Shown piece by piece: positions 1 through 7,928 of a stretch of DNA of 64,000 nt (positions are counted from its first letter, which is position 1; each line of letters opens with the position of its first letter). The notes beneath the pieces are model-generated. The model made no database searches, was not told where the DNA came from, and saw only the letters and a list, made by a program, of their open reading frames with translations. The DNA is taken from positions 372,001 through 436,000 of the forward strand of contig CAJNDT010005468.1 of assembly GCA_905221615.1 (NCBI GenBank), given 5' to 3'. This stretch comes from Symbiodinium sp. CCMP2592. Lineage: Eukaryota; Sar; Dinophyceae; Suessiales; Symbiodiniaceae. Position numbers and translations under genes: made by a program.

Positions 1-102
1 GAAAAAGTCTCATGTTTAGAACTTCTTACAAAAGATATAGCAAAGCATATTACACAACAAACAGAAATCAAGAAAAAGCAAAACGACAAAAGAACACCCT
101 AA
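1..102 (+). CDS. 3' end of a viral gene entering from the left (partial)
   Basis: Frame 1 is open from the first base to a TAA at 100-102 and encodes 33 mostly polar, lysine-rich residues ending NDKRTP. It converges on the integrase, whose stop is 34 bases further right, which fits the spacing of other convergent pairs in this virus. Only the C-terminus is present and no family can be named. The frame could be open by chance in AT-rich DNA. Confidence 0.35.
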   Translation, partial: EKVSCLELLTKDIAKHITQQTEIKKKQNDKRTP

Positions 103-136
103 AATCAGGAATAGATTATAAAAGTAAAGAGTTCGT

Positions 137-466
137 TTACACCTTGAACAACTCGTGTCTCAAATACCCTCTCTTATCATCGTTCTCTAAATAGTAGTAG
201 CTTTGACCTAATTTCTTATCTATTCGCTTTACAGTTTGGGGAGTTTTAACCCAATGACTGGTGCGTTCTTTTTCACTAATACCTTTTTTGCGCATTATTT
301 TAACACTGTCGCCTACTTCTATTTCGGGGTATGTTCTATTGCGTTTTGCCTGTAAAGATATATTCAATTTAACTTCAAATTCATTTTTCTTTTTTCTTGC
401 TTCTAATGGGGTCATTTTTGTAGTTGATGAAACCATTTTATTATTATATGTTAATAATATCTCCAA
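137..466 (-). CDS. C-terminal part of the rve integrase, cut off by a frameshift
   Basis: This frame holds the end of the integrase that starts at 1058. It opens at a TTG codon (466) with EILLTYNNKMVSSTTKMTPL, the usual tail of a retroviral-type integrase core (YNN..H/VSST..TP.EA). It ends in a small basic beta-rich domain with EVGDSVKIMRKKG and YYLENDDKRGYL, like the SH3/chromo-type DNA-binding ends of Polinton and Mavirus integrases. One base (467) separates the stop of the upstream frame from this frame, so the two are one gene broken by a one-base indel, or less likely joined by programmed frameshifting. It has no start context of its own. Confidence 0.75.
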   Translation of the reverse strand: MEILLTYNNKMVSSTTKMTPLEARKKKNEFEVKLNISLQAKRNRTYPEIEVGDSVKIMRKKGISEKERTSHWVKTPQTVKRIDKKLGQSYYYLENDDKRGYLRHELFKV

Positions 467-467
467 A

Positions 468-1058
468 TTAATCTATCCACTGGATATTTTGCTTACCCTT
501 TTTTTCATCTGCTTCAACCCGCTTAAAAAGCATATCTTTATAGGTTCTTATAAACCGCTCCGCGAATGCTGGATGTCCTCTTGTTCTGTGTATCTCAATT
601 TTCTCACCTTCAAAATATTCTATAACGGTTTTACTATACAAACTCCCTTCCTCATCACTGTAAAACATCTTCGGTTTATCGCCCATTTTTTGTAGTCCTT
701 CCATTATTCCTGCCAACATATCAGGTGGTTCTTTACTCTTGATAGGTATAACTGTAGCATATTTACTAAAGATATCAATTAAAACTAATCCTATCCTAAA
801 TTTTTGGTTTTCTAAATCATTTTTACTAATAAAAAACAAATCCACCTGATATTCAAAATGCGCGTGAGGTGCTACAAAACTATTCTCGCCACGCGGTTTG
901 CGCTTTTCTTCAACATTCTTTCTAAAAAACTCCTCAACGTCCTCTTTTGTAATACTTTTATCCTTCTCTCGGGCATCTTTTAAAGTAGTCGCCCTACTCC
1001 CAAAACCCGAGCGGTCGTAATAAATATCATTAATGATTTTTTGCTTATTGGAACTCAT
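468..1058 (-). CDS. rve-type (retroviral-like) DDE integrase, catalytic part; gene frameshifted
   Basis: The product would cut and join DNA ends to insert the virus into the host genome. The 196-residue frame has an N-terminal helical region (SGFGSRATTLKDAR) and then an RNase-H-fold core. Candidate catalytic acids are D73 in QVDLFF, D135 in FYSDEEGS and E167 in GHPAFAERFIRTYKD. This pattern, including 'AERF.RT.K', is seen in Polinton/Maverick and Mavirus integrases. The frame stops at TAA 468-470 just before the conserved YNN-TP segment, which continues in the next frame (137-466). All three acids lie before the break, so this fragment keeps the catalytic triad but loses the C-terminal DNA-binding part. 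The polymerase gene lies upstream on the same strand. Confidence 0.85.
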   Translation of the reverse strand: MSSNKQKIINDIYYDRSGFGSRATTLKDAREKDKSITKEDVEEFFRKNVEEKRKPRGENSFVAPHAHFEYQVDLFFISKNDLENQKFRIGLVLIDIFSKYATVIPIKSKEPPDMLAGIMEGLQKMGDKPKMFYSDEEGSLYSKTVIEYFEGEKIEIHRTRGHPAFAERFIRTYKDMLFKRVEADEKKGKQNIQWID

Positions 1059-1082
1059 ACAAATAACAATATATTTTATTAT

Positions 1083-4000
1083 TTAATGGACCGATACATT
1101 ACAGTAAAAGCAATAAGCACAACAATTGTCTAAATGATGTCCGTAATCATTACATAGACGCTGTGCTGTAAAGTTGCTACATAACTTACCTTGCTTCACT
1201 TCAAAATTGAATGCTGTATTACATTTCTCGCACCTGCTTTTAAACATTTTCAGACACGATTCGGGGGTTATGTATTCTTCTTCATTTATGCTTCTTTGGG
1301 AACGCCGGTCCTGTAGTTTGTAATTCTCCACCTTGTTTTTAAAGTATCTCATTATCATGTTTTTATCCATTTGTTTGTCAAAACTTGCGTTGTTGTAAAA
1401 CCTGACTTTTCTAAAATCAACACAGCGTGTAATACTCGTCCAAACCCACTCCCTGCTTGCTATTGGTAAGTTGTATTCGTGTATAGTTATACTCCCCTTT
1501 ACACTCGCTCCCTGACTTGAATGACAGGTTGCACAGTATGAATATATGAAGTTGTTATCAACGACCGCTTCAAACAGCATAAACTCATCTTCATCATTCG
1601 CTATGTTCTGTAATGTTATTTGCGCTCCGAGTTCGTCGTGCTCTATGCTCGTAATTCTATACCGTAGATTTACATTTACCCTTGGTTGTTTAATCCATTT
1701 TCTGGCAATGAGTATTTCGCCCACTTCGTATTTACTTTTCTTGTTTAACCTGTTTCTAATCTCATTCGCTACATTTCGGCATCTTATGTTTGTATAGGCA
1801 ATGTTGTGCTCCGATGCCATGATGTCGTCAGTCGTCTCAAAATATTTCGGTATAATGTCTTGAATAGGCAACTTGTTTTCCCAAAAGTCGTTATACATAT
1901 TGTTAATGATTTCCCTGTTTCTTTCTCCTTCTTCGCTGTCCTTCGCTCCTACTCTCTTACACACTTCTAGGAATATATGGTATTTAAATACTATATCTAT
2001 ACAGTTGTCTATATAAACTGCTGGGTTCTGGCAGTTCGTCATAACTTCCACTCCCTGCAATTGTTTAACATCGCCCGTCCCAATAACGATAATATCAGGA
2101 TTTTCTTTAATAAACCGTCTGACCTTATCCAATACATATAAGTTAGACATATAAACCTCATCAAACACCACCACATTGAAAGGGGAATAGTCAAACACTG
2201 GCAACTTTTCCCCGACATCTTCATGAACAGCGATGCTGAAAAACTTATTATATGTTGTTGCCTCTACTTCCTTTTCCTGCAAAAATCTATTGGTTGGCAC
2301 TACAAACAAAACATTCTTACCCATTTTCTGGAAATACTCGCCTATATAACTCTTGCCCGTGCCCGGGAACTTGCCACGAACTATCACGGGGTTTCTCAAC
2401 ATAATTTTCTCGCAGATTGCTTGAGTATCCCACTCGTCCTCAACTTCAACTTTGATACTTCTAATTTTCGGGATTTCCGGCACTTCGTTAAACTTGTATG
2501 TGTATGACTGCGTAGGCAGTGTAATTGTTTTCTTTTCTTCCAGTCTCCAAGTGCCGATATCAGTTCCAAACTTAAGCAGTCCTTCTCTCCATACACGACA
2601 AAAATTGTATCCATACACCTTATCCACATCGTCTTCGTGTATCGTCAAGCAATCTGTTTTAACACTATACACTTTAATGTTATTATCGGATAATGTCTTG
2701 TATGCTTCATACATCTTTAAGTTATGATATTGTAATAACAACTCCTTGATATACATAAAACCATTTATTAAAGTCTTCTTTTCGGACACACTTAACACAT
2801 AATATTTAGTTCCTTTTGTCTCCTTTGTTTCATACTCGTCTTCATCCACTTCATTAAGTTCTGTTTGACACTCGCTTATTGTATAGACCTTTCCACCGTA
2901 AATGCTTTGATAATAACACGCCTCCTTCAAGGAAGTAAAGGTGCTACTTCGCTGACTTGTGTTATGGGATTTCTCCAACATTCCGACGCTGATGTTCCAT
3001 AATTTCTTTTGCGTCTGCTTGTTGAAGTCTTCGTCGTCCGTCATTTTGGTTGCATACAGTTCATCTATCAACTTTTTATAATCCACCTTGTAAATATTGC
3101 TCGGTTGCTTATACCATAGTATTTTAAGTTTAACATTGTGTTTCAGCAGTTTCTTCAAAAACTTGCCATAAACCAAGCAATACTTCTTATTGAAAAAGAT
3201 GTTTCCTTCATACACCTCTACAATGTATAATGTCAGGTTGTTAAACTGGTCTGTGCTACAATCCTCATCAAAGGGTCTGAATATGTCAAACTGTGTAAAT
3301 TTCGGGATGTATTTTATACTCCCTCCCGCGTGTGTAAATGCTTTGTTAATATCTATTTCTTTTATCTTCTTCATCGGCACATCTTTATAAAACTTGCCAA
3401 CTGGAACTATTGTTTTACACTCTTTAAGGATTTGTATATCTACCTCGTTATAATAAGACAAATGATTTTCTTTAAACAACTCTTTTTGTAAGTTAAACAT
3501 GGTTGTAGTGATTTTGTTATACACATCCTCATTATCGGTGATTACATCTTCATCAACTCGTTCTTGTGATAAAGACTGTGAGACAATGTTGTATTTAATG
3601 TATTTCTTCAACGTTTTGTAGTAAAACTTACATAAGATATTCGTAATCCGCCCCGCTTGATAGTTAATGTGTGGTTTGTATCCTGCTTCGTTGAGTTGAT
3701 GGAAGACCTTGACTAAATCATTATCCGAATGTATCAGGGCATATTCTTCCTTATCGGTCATAGTCAGCAGTTCATCTACATTATCAAACATTTTGTATTC
3801 AATTGGTTCGGTTCTATCGGTGATGTAAAACTTGCTTGTTGTAAAGGCATTGTATTTATCCTTTGGTTGAACTTGCTTTAATGTTTCTAAATCGTGGTTT
3901 AACAAATATATATGATTGTTTTTAACAAGTCCTCTGAATATTTTTACTCGCCCCTTCTCGTAATTGTCAGGGTTATATTCATAAATCAGAGCACCTGTAA

Positions 4001-4232
4001 AGTTGTATAATCTAACTGGTATATTGAAGAATTTAAAGACCTTATCCATTTGGTTTATAGTCGCCCCAGTATTAATAAATTCATCTTCTGTCATATTCAG
4101 CAGTTCAAGGACTTTATCACGGGTCAGTGTTTTTGTGTTCTTTTGTTGTCGCTTTTCTCTTGTTAGGTTAGTTCCTTCAAAGTTTTCCAGTAAAGCATTT
4201 ATCCAACATTCGTTTTCTGTAATTTTGCTTGT
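1083..4232 (-). CDS. B-family DNA polymerase-like / SF1 helicase fusion (main part)
   Basis: Replication protein. Counting from the first ATG (4094), the 1003 residues contain a divergent PolB region: motif A DINKAF near 248, motif B KKLWNISVG near 363-371 and motif C SVKTDCL near 477-483. The second, metal-binding Asp of motif C is kept; the first is Lys. An SF1 helicase follows: Walker A GKFPGTGKS at 574-582, Walker B VVVFDEV near 641, motif III GTGDVKQLQ near 672, then CHSSQGA and WTSITRC. The C-terminus is a zinc-ribbon-like stretch (CEKC...CAYCFYC). The frame is open upstream of 4094 back to 4232 and includes NECWINAL. With NNHIYLLN downstream this resembles a papain/OTU-like Cys-His pair, which is only a guess. 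The gene's true N-terminus is in the 4177-5088 frame; a one-base frameshift separates them. Confidence 0.85.
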   Translation of the reverse strand, partial: TSKITENECWINALLENFEGTNLTREKRQQKNTKTLTRDKVLELLNMTEDEFINTGATINQMDKVFKFFNIPVRLYNFTGALIYEYNPDNYEKGRVKIFRGLVKNNHIYLLNHDLETLKQVQPKDKYNAFTTSKFYITDRTEPIEYKMFDNVDELLTMTDKEEYALIHSDNDLVKVFHQLNEAGYKPHINYQAGRITNILCKFYYKTLKKYIKYNIVSQSLSQERVDEDVITDNEDVYNKITTTMFNLQKELFKENHLSYYNEVDIQILKECKTIVPVGKFYKDVPMKKIKEIDINKAFTHAGGSIKYIPKFTQFDIFRPFDEDCSTDQFNNLTLYIVEVYEGNIFFNKKYCLVYGKFLKKLLKHNVKLKILWYKQPSNIYKVDYKKLIDELYATKMTDDEDFNKQTQKKLWNISVGMLEKSHNTSQRSSTFTSLKEACYYQSIYGGKVYTISECQTELNEVDEDEYETKETKGTKYYVLSVSEKKTLINGFMYIKELLLQYHNLKMYEAYKTLSDNNIKVYSVKTDCLTIHEDDVDKVYGYNFCRVWREGLLKFGTDIGTWRLEEKKTITLPTQSYTYKFNEVPEIPKIRSIKVEVEDEWDTQAICEKIMLRNPVIVRGKFPGTGKSYIGEYFQKMGKNVLFVVPTNRFLQEKEVEATTYNKFFSIAVHEDVGEKLPVFDYSPFNVVVFDEVYMSNLYVLDKVRRFIKENPDIIVIGTGDVKQLQGVEVMTNCQNPAVYIDNCIDIVFKYHIFLEVCKRVGAKDSEEGERNREIINNMYNDFWENKLPIQDIIPKYFETTDDIMASEHNIAYTNIRCRNVANEIRNRLNKKSKYEVGEILIARKWIKQPRVNVNLRYRITSIEHDELGAQITLQNIANDEDEFMLFEAVVDNNFIYSYCATCHSSQGASVKGSITIHEYNLPIASREWVWTSITRCVDFRKVRFYNNASFDKQMDKNMIMRYFKNKVENYKLQDRRSQRSINEEEYITPESCLKMFKSRCEKCNTAFNFEVKQGKLCSNFTAQRLCNDYGHHLDNCCAYCFYCNVSVH

Positions 4233-5088
4233 TTAGTGCCTCTTTCATAGTCTCTGCTTCGGCATTGACTTCGGTTTGGATGTATCTGTAATATGTGCTT
4301 ATGCTGTTGCCTTGTTGTAATGGTTCTTCTCTCTCGTCGTATCCGCCTGTGTCTGTTTCAACAATCTCAACGCTTTCAATTCTGATGGCATCGGCGTATT
4401 CTATCAGGTGTCCTGTTGCATCCTTAAACTCGCTACTTGAATTCATAGTAATCATCAGTTTTCTAAATAAGAACTTTTCGGTGTCGTGGTATTGTCTTAT
4501 CCTCCTCTTAACTAATGTTTCAATGAACTCATTTGCTCTAACATTGGCACTTCCTACTACACTTGCGTTCCCACGGGTAAGAAGAATTAAGGGATAATAC
4601 GCTATACCATCTAATATGAATGATGCTTTTTTCGCGCCTGAACGGTTATGGGTAGAAAACAGCATATACTTAACATCGTAATTTTTCCTGCCTTTGAAAA
4701 TGTCTTTTGCCTTTGTTGATAAACCCCCAATTGCCTTTCTTTTGAATACAGGTTGCTTTTCGGTTTTCCTGACCACTTCCTTAACTTCCTTGCCCTTCCT
4801 CGCTTTCTTTACTGTTGCTCTCATCCTTTCCGTTATTGGTGCTTTATCCTCATATTTTGCCACCGCCTTTTCATATTGCTTTATTCCTTTTTCCTTTGCT
4901 TTGGCATTGCCGATTGTCATCCCATTTATTAAATTTACCGCTGTTGTGAACTGTGATATTTTGCGGTCTTCGTATAAGTTTATGACATTGTTAATTTTAG
5001 TCATTGTTTGGTTTGGCACTTTGCCCTGTTTAGCATCTCTGATGTTTTTGAGGTTCTGGATGTAATTTTTTATAAGTTTTTTAGTCAT
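4177..5088 (-). CDS. N-terminal region of the polymerase-helicase, separated by a frameshift
   Basis: The frame starts at an ATG behind a typical AT-rich viral promoter (5089-5207). It encodes a lysine-rich N-terminus (TKKLIKNYIQNLKNIRDAK) and then a compact mixed alpha/beta region (KYMLFSTHNRSGAKKASFIL, YRYIQTEVNAEAETMKEALN). The last 18 or so residues, ending at a TGA, do not look viral. At about 4227-4235 the neighbouring minus-strand frame opens and continues smoothly into the polymerase-helicase. A single extra base in an A-run there accounts for the break. It is therefore best read as the first 280 or so residues of one protein of about 1,330 residues. No function is recognised for this part. 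Confidence 0.7.
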   Translation of the reverse strand: MTKKLIKNYIQNLKNIRDAKQGKVPNQTMTKINNVINLYEDRKISQFTTAVNLINGMTIGNAKAKEKGIKQYEKAVAKYEDKAPITERMRATVKKARKGKEVKEVVRKTEKQPVFKRKAIGGLSTKAKDIFKGRKNYDVKYMLFSTHNRSGAKKASFILDGIAYYPLILLTRGNASVVGSANVRANEFIETLVKRRIRQYHDTEKFLFRKLMITMNSSSEFKDATGHLIEYADAIRIESVEIVETDTGGYDEREEPLQQGNSISTYYRYIQTEVNAEAETMKEALNKQNYRKRMLDKCFTGKL

Positions 5089-5207
5089 AATTATACAGAT
5101 ATATTAATAATATAAATTATTATTTCTTTAAGTGTTTTCTGTTAAATACTGGTGAATGTAAAAACATACTTAAAGACAAATTATTTATAATATATAGAAT
5201 AAGTTAT
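5089..5207. promoter_or_regulatory. Divergent AT-rich promoter with an imperfect inverted repeat
   Basis: This gap drives the polymerase gene to the left and the small basic gene to the right. Both starts are preceded by TATA-like runs (ATTAATATA on the minus side, TTTATAATATATAG on the plus side). An inverted repeat (TCTTTAAGTGTTTT at 5125-5138 against 5161-5176, with a 2-base bulge) lies in the middle. It could be an operator, or an origin-like site beside the replication gene. Confidence 0.5.
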
Positions 5208-5462
5208 ATGACTTTTGAGAACAATGAAACCAAAACCATTGAGGAACTTGCGAACAGTCTGACATTGGAGCAAGTTAAGGAACAAATGGCATTGTATCAT
5301 CGCCTGTATCATAAGTTAAGAAAGGAACAAGACCCCGAATACATAAAAAGGAAAAACGAGAAGGAACGGGAACGCTACTGGAAGAACAAGGCGAAGGACG
5401 AACCTAAGAAATACAACAAAAAGTATAATGCTACTGAATTCATGATATTGAAAGGACAATAA
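5208..5462 (+). CDS. Small basic coiled-coil protein
   Basis: 84 residues. An N-terminal helix (TIEELANSLTLEQVKEQMAL) is followed by a very basic, aromatic-rich stretch (YHRLYHKLRKEQDPEYIKRK, then ERERYWKNKAKD). Such short 'DPEY..RKN' basic proteins occur in algal large DNA viruses and may bind nucleic acid, but no family is assigned here. It is the only plus-strand gene in the left half. A perfect hairpin (5469-5511) lies directly after its stop. The start is the only ATG preceded by a TATATAG box. Confidence 0.7.
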   Translation: MTFENNETKTIEELANSLTLEQVKEQMALYHRLYHKLRKEQDPEYIKRKNEKERERYWKNKAKDEPKKYNKKYNATEFMILKGQ

Positions 5463-5468
5463 AAGTTG

Positions 5469-5511
5469 AAAGATAAATATTAATATAACTGAATGTTTAA
5501 TATTTATCTTT
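5469..5511. terminator. 15-bp hairpin shared by two convergent gene ends
   Basis: AAAGATAAATATTAA at 5469-5483 is the exact reverse complement of 5497-5511, with a 13-base loop. It starts 7 bases after the TAA of the plus-strand gene and touches the TAA of the minus-strand gene, so it can serve both transcripts. Confidence 0.7.
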
Positions 5512-6173
5512 TATTTCTTTGGATTTTTCTTTGGAGGGGTTGAAGAACGCGACCGGCTTGCTCCTCTTCTTAATAATCTCATTGCTTGATTGCTTCCGCT
5601 TGCTTGTTCTTCTGGTGAATGTGAGCGTGAGCGGCTTGCTCCTCTTCTCATTAATCCCTGTGTTCGTTCAAATACTTCTTCATCAATAGGTGGTGCGGGT
5701 TCGTTTTCATCTTCATTATCATCATTAATCCAATTATAAGCATCAATTGCCATATTTATACCTTGACCTATTCCTTGACCTGTATAGTAAATAATATTTC
5801 CTCCTACCCTTGCCATTGTTGCTAAATCGTCTGCTATTGACATTCTTGTTCTATATCTTACATCATCTAAACTCTCTCCACTTGATAAACTAATTTGCCT
5901 ATCTTGTTGTTTATCTTCATTTCCTTCTGTTGCTGTTTTAACACTTCTGTTTGATGAGGTGCTTGAATAAATACTTGGTTCATTAAACATATCCGTTTGT
6001 GTTGCTTTGTTAGGGTTTCTTATATTATACTTATCTAAATCAAAATCATCAAAATTAACATCATCTAATAACAAACCTTGTTGTGTTCTCTTTTGTTTCT
6101 CTGGTAATATTTTTAATCTGTGTGTTCTTGCTTCCCTTTCAACTTGTTCAAAAGTTGGGCGTAATCTTAACAT
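5511..6173 (-). CDS. Unknown viral protein with RS-type repeats and an LRPTF N-terminus
   Basis: 220 residues. It begins MLRLRPTFEQVEREARTHRL, very like the start of the next gene upstream (MIKTLKSELKLRPTYDEM), so the two share an N-terminal 'LRPT[FY]' signal. The middle has a short glycine-rich, mildly hydrophobic stretch (GGNIIYYTGQGIGQGINMAI) that could touch a membrane. The C-terminus has two copies of a basic RS element (MRRGASRSRSHSPEE and LRRGASRSRSSTPPK), suitable for nucleic acid binding or phosphorylation. It lies in the block next to the capsid genes, so a virion or DNA-condensing role is possible. No homologue is recognised. Confidence 0.7.
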   Translation of the reverse strand: MLRLRPTFEQVEREARTHRLKILPEKQKRTQQGLLLDDVNFDDFDLDKYNIRNPNKATQTDMFNEPSIYSSTSSNRSVKTATEGNEDKQQDRQISLSSGESLDDVRYRTRMSIADDLATMARVGGNIIYYTGQGIGQGINMAIDAYNWINDDNEDENEPAPPIDEEVFERTQGLMRRGASRSRSHSPEEQASGSNQAMRLLRRGASRSRSSTPPKKNPKK

Positions 6174-6191
6174 ATATTAAACATATATATT

Positions 6192-7238
6192 TTATGCTGG
6201 TAAAAATGATTTTGCTAATGCTGTTGCTCCTGCTTTTGCTAATGTTTCTACACCTGCTTTTACTCCACCTATGGCAATATCTTTTGCTGTTTCTAATGCA
6301 CTTGATGATGAAGAACTACTACCTTTACCTTTTCCTTTCTTCATCTCTCGCCATTCTACCATTCTTTTTTGTAGCGATTGGTCATTTACTTGGTCTGTCC
6401 ATCTACCTGTAAAAATTAATCTATCAATATAGTTTATTAAATAATCCTTTCTTGTTTGATTTCTTCCCTTTCCTTTTATTTTGAGTTTTGCTATGTCTTC
6501 TTCTTGTTCAGGTGTCAGTTCTATACCACGCAAAAAAAGTTGAAATCTTATATCGTCTTCTTGAACGCTTTTGTCTTGCCATTTTGTTATTTTGGTTGAA
6601 TAATCAATCGTTTCTTTGTGTTTTCTCGCTTGGGCTGGTGCTTTCGTTGTTTCATCATCATCTGCAGGTATTAATTCTGGGTCATCGTCAAAATCTTCCT
6701 CTTCTTCTCCTTCATCTACTTCTTCTAATGGTGGCAGTTCTTCTTCATCAATATTAACTCCTACACGTAATGATTGTCTATGTGCTTCTTCTAAATCAGT
6801 TCTTGCTGATGATGACGATGCTTGTTGTGCTTCTCTCTGTCTTTGTAAATACCTTTCCATTTCTGTCCTTATTCTTGTCATTTCTTCACTTGTCATTTCA
6901 TCACCATCATCCATTGCTTCATAAACTTCGGCAGGTGTCTGAAAACCAGCTGAAACAATAGATACTAACCCCGATGATGCACCCGCCATTATTCCGTTTT
7001 CTCTTAGTTGTGCTTGTCTAACGCTTTCCTTTGCCCTGTCTTCCTCTTGCTTCTTCAATCCTAAAAAATCATCATTATCTAATTGACTTCCGAATTGATT
7101 ATTACGAAACAATGTTGCTCTTCTATCTATTACTGTTTCAATTGATGGTCGGTTTTCGTCGCCTTGTGCTTCAATCATTCCTATCATCTCGTCATATGTT
7201 GGTCTAAGTTTTAGTTCAGATTTTAATGTTTTAATCAT
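6192..7238 (-). CDS. Unknown acidic viral protein with serine tract and hydrophobic C-terminus
   Basis: 348 residues. The N-terminus carries the 'LKLRPTYDEM' motif shared with the 5511-6173 gene. The middle is strongly acidic (EELPPLEEVDEGEEEEDFDD). A more ordered segment follows (DDIRFQLFLRGIELTPEQEE, DYLINYIDRLIFTGRW), then a run of eight serines, and a small-residue amphipathic helix ends the protein (GGVKAGVETLAKAGATALAK). The C-terminal helix recalls membrane-active minor virion proteins, but this is only a resemblance. It lies 18 bases before the next gene in the same direction. Confidence 0.7.
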   Translation of the reverse strand: MIKTLKSELKLRPTYDEMIGMIEAQGDENRPSIETVIDRRATLFRNNQFGSQLDNDDFLGLKKQEEDRAKESVRQAQLRENGIMAGASSGLVSIVSAGFQTPAEVYEAMDDGDEMTSEEMTRIRTEMERYLQRQREAQQASSSSARTDLEEAHRQSLRVGVNIDEEELPPLEEVDEGEEEEDFDDDPELIPADDDETTKAPAQARKHKETIDYSTKITKWQDKSVQEDDIRFQLFLRGIELTPEQEEDIAKLKIKGKGRNQTRKDYLINYIDRLIFTGRWTDQVNDQSLQKRMVEWREMKKGKGKGSSSSSSSALETAKDIAIGGVKAGVETLAKAGATALAKSFLPA

Positions 7239-7248
7239 ATATAATATA

Positions 7249-7458
7249 TTATATTATTTCTGCCATTATATCTTTTAATTCTTTTTGTTTCTTTAACAGT
7301 TCCTCTTTCGTTCTTACTGGCATCATCGGTCTCTCTAATTGCCTGTTAATATCATCAAGTTGTCCCTGATAAATACTTTTCTTTTGATGTTGTATCCAAT
7401 CATTCCTCAACCTGATGTTTTTTGCTCTATTCTCAGCCTCTTCAACTCTTAGTTTCAT
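7249..7458 (-). CDS. Small charged coiled-coil protein
   Basis: 69 residues, almost all helical and charged (MKLRVEEAENRAKNIRLRND; RTKEELLKKQKELKDIMAEI). No family recognised. It is packed between two minus-strand genes: 10 bases before the 348-residue gene and 3 bases after the stop of a 33-codon gene. Tight spacing on one strand suggests a small operon-like cluster, though each start also has its own AT-rich leader. Confidence 0.65.
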   Translation of the reverse strand: MKLRVEEAENRAKNIRLRNDWIQHQKKSIYQGQLDDINRQLERPMMPVRTKEELLKKQKELKDIMAEII

Positions 7459-7461
7459 ATC

Positions 7462-7563
7462 TTATTTTCTCCTACTTGCTACTCCGAAAGTATCTTCAAT
7501 GTCATAGTATTGTTGAACCTGTGGCATTCTTTTAAACTCTGGTTTGCTCTTAAACATACTCAT
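7462..7563 (-). CDS. 33-residue viral micro-ORF
   Basis: ATG at 7563 to TAA at 7462 encodes MSMFKSKPEFKRMPQVQQYY and DIEDTFGVASRRK. It is short, but the upstream leader (AATATTAATAATAAT) matches those of other genes here, the residue mix is protein-like, and without it the gap would be unusually long for this virus. Function unknown. Confidence 0.5.
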   Translation of the reverse strand: MSMFKSKPEFKRMPQVQQYYDIEDTFGVASRRK

Positions 7564-7572
7564 ATTATTATT

Positions 7573-7593
7573 AATATTTAGATTAAAAATATT
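7573..7593. terminator. Small AT hairpin between two minus-strand genes
   Basis: AATATTT (7573-7579) pairs exactly with AAATATT (7587-7593) around a 7-base loop. It lies just after the stop of the 7602-7913 gene and just before the start of the 33-codon gene. Short AT palindromes arise by chance, so support is modest. Confidence 0.35.
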
Positions 7594-7601
7594 GTTAGTA
7601 T

Positions 7602-7913
7602 TTATTTCATATTTGACTTTATTATCTCAACTGCTTCTTCAGGAAAATCAATAACATATTTGTCAGTCTCATTCATCATCATTTCAACAATATCATCGTC
7701 AGGGAATTCGTTTTCAGTATTTCTTAAATGTTCTTTAAGTTCATTTCAAGACAATAGTTGCTTTGGAACAGGTTGTTCGGATTTTACACACATCTCTAAT
7801 ATACCTACTTGTTTTATGAGCTCATCATTAACATCAAAACCTTTTTCATTAGTTAAGTAAAAACCATAATTAAATATCAAACTACCTTTTTCCATTGTTG
7901 ATAATTCTGTCAT
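7602..7913 (-). pseudogene. 103-codon viral gene with an in-frame TGA
   Basis: From ATG 7913 the frame reads 55 sensible codons (MTELSTMEKGSLIFNYGFYL...), meets TGA at 7748-7746, and continues in the same frame for 47 more (NELKEHLRNTENEFPDDDIV...) to TAA at 7602. Both halves have the same acidic, protein-like composition, so they were one gene. The TGA is one transition away from TGG (Trp). The other viral genes use TGG for Trp, so reassignment of TGA is unlikely. Function unknown. Confidence 0.65.
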
Positions 7914-7928
7914 ATAAGTATATTTATA

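Noticed and set aside
12-194. 60-residue plus-strand frame at the left edge
   Set aside because: It runs antisense into the integrase end for 58 bases; another frame (1-102) stops before the integrase and fits the spacing of convergent viral genes better.
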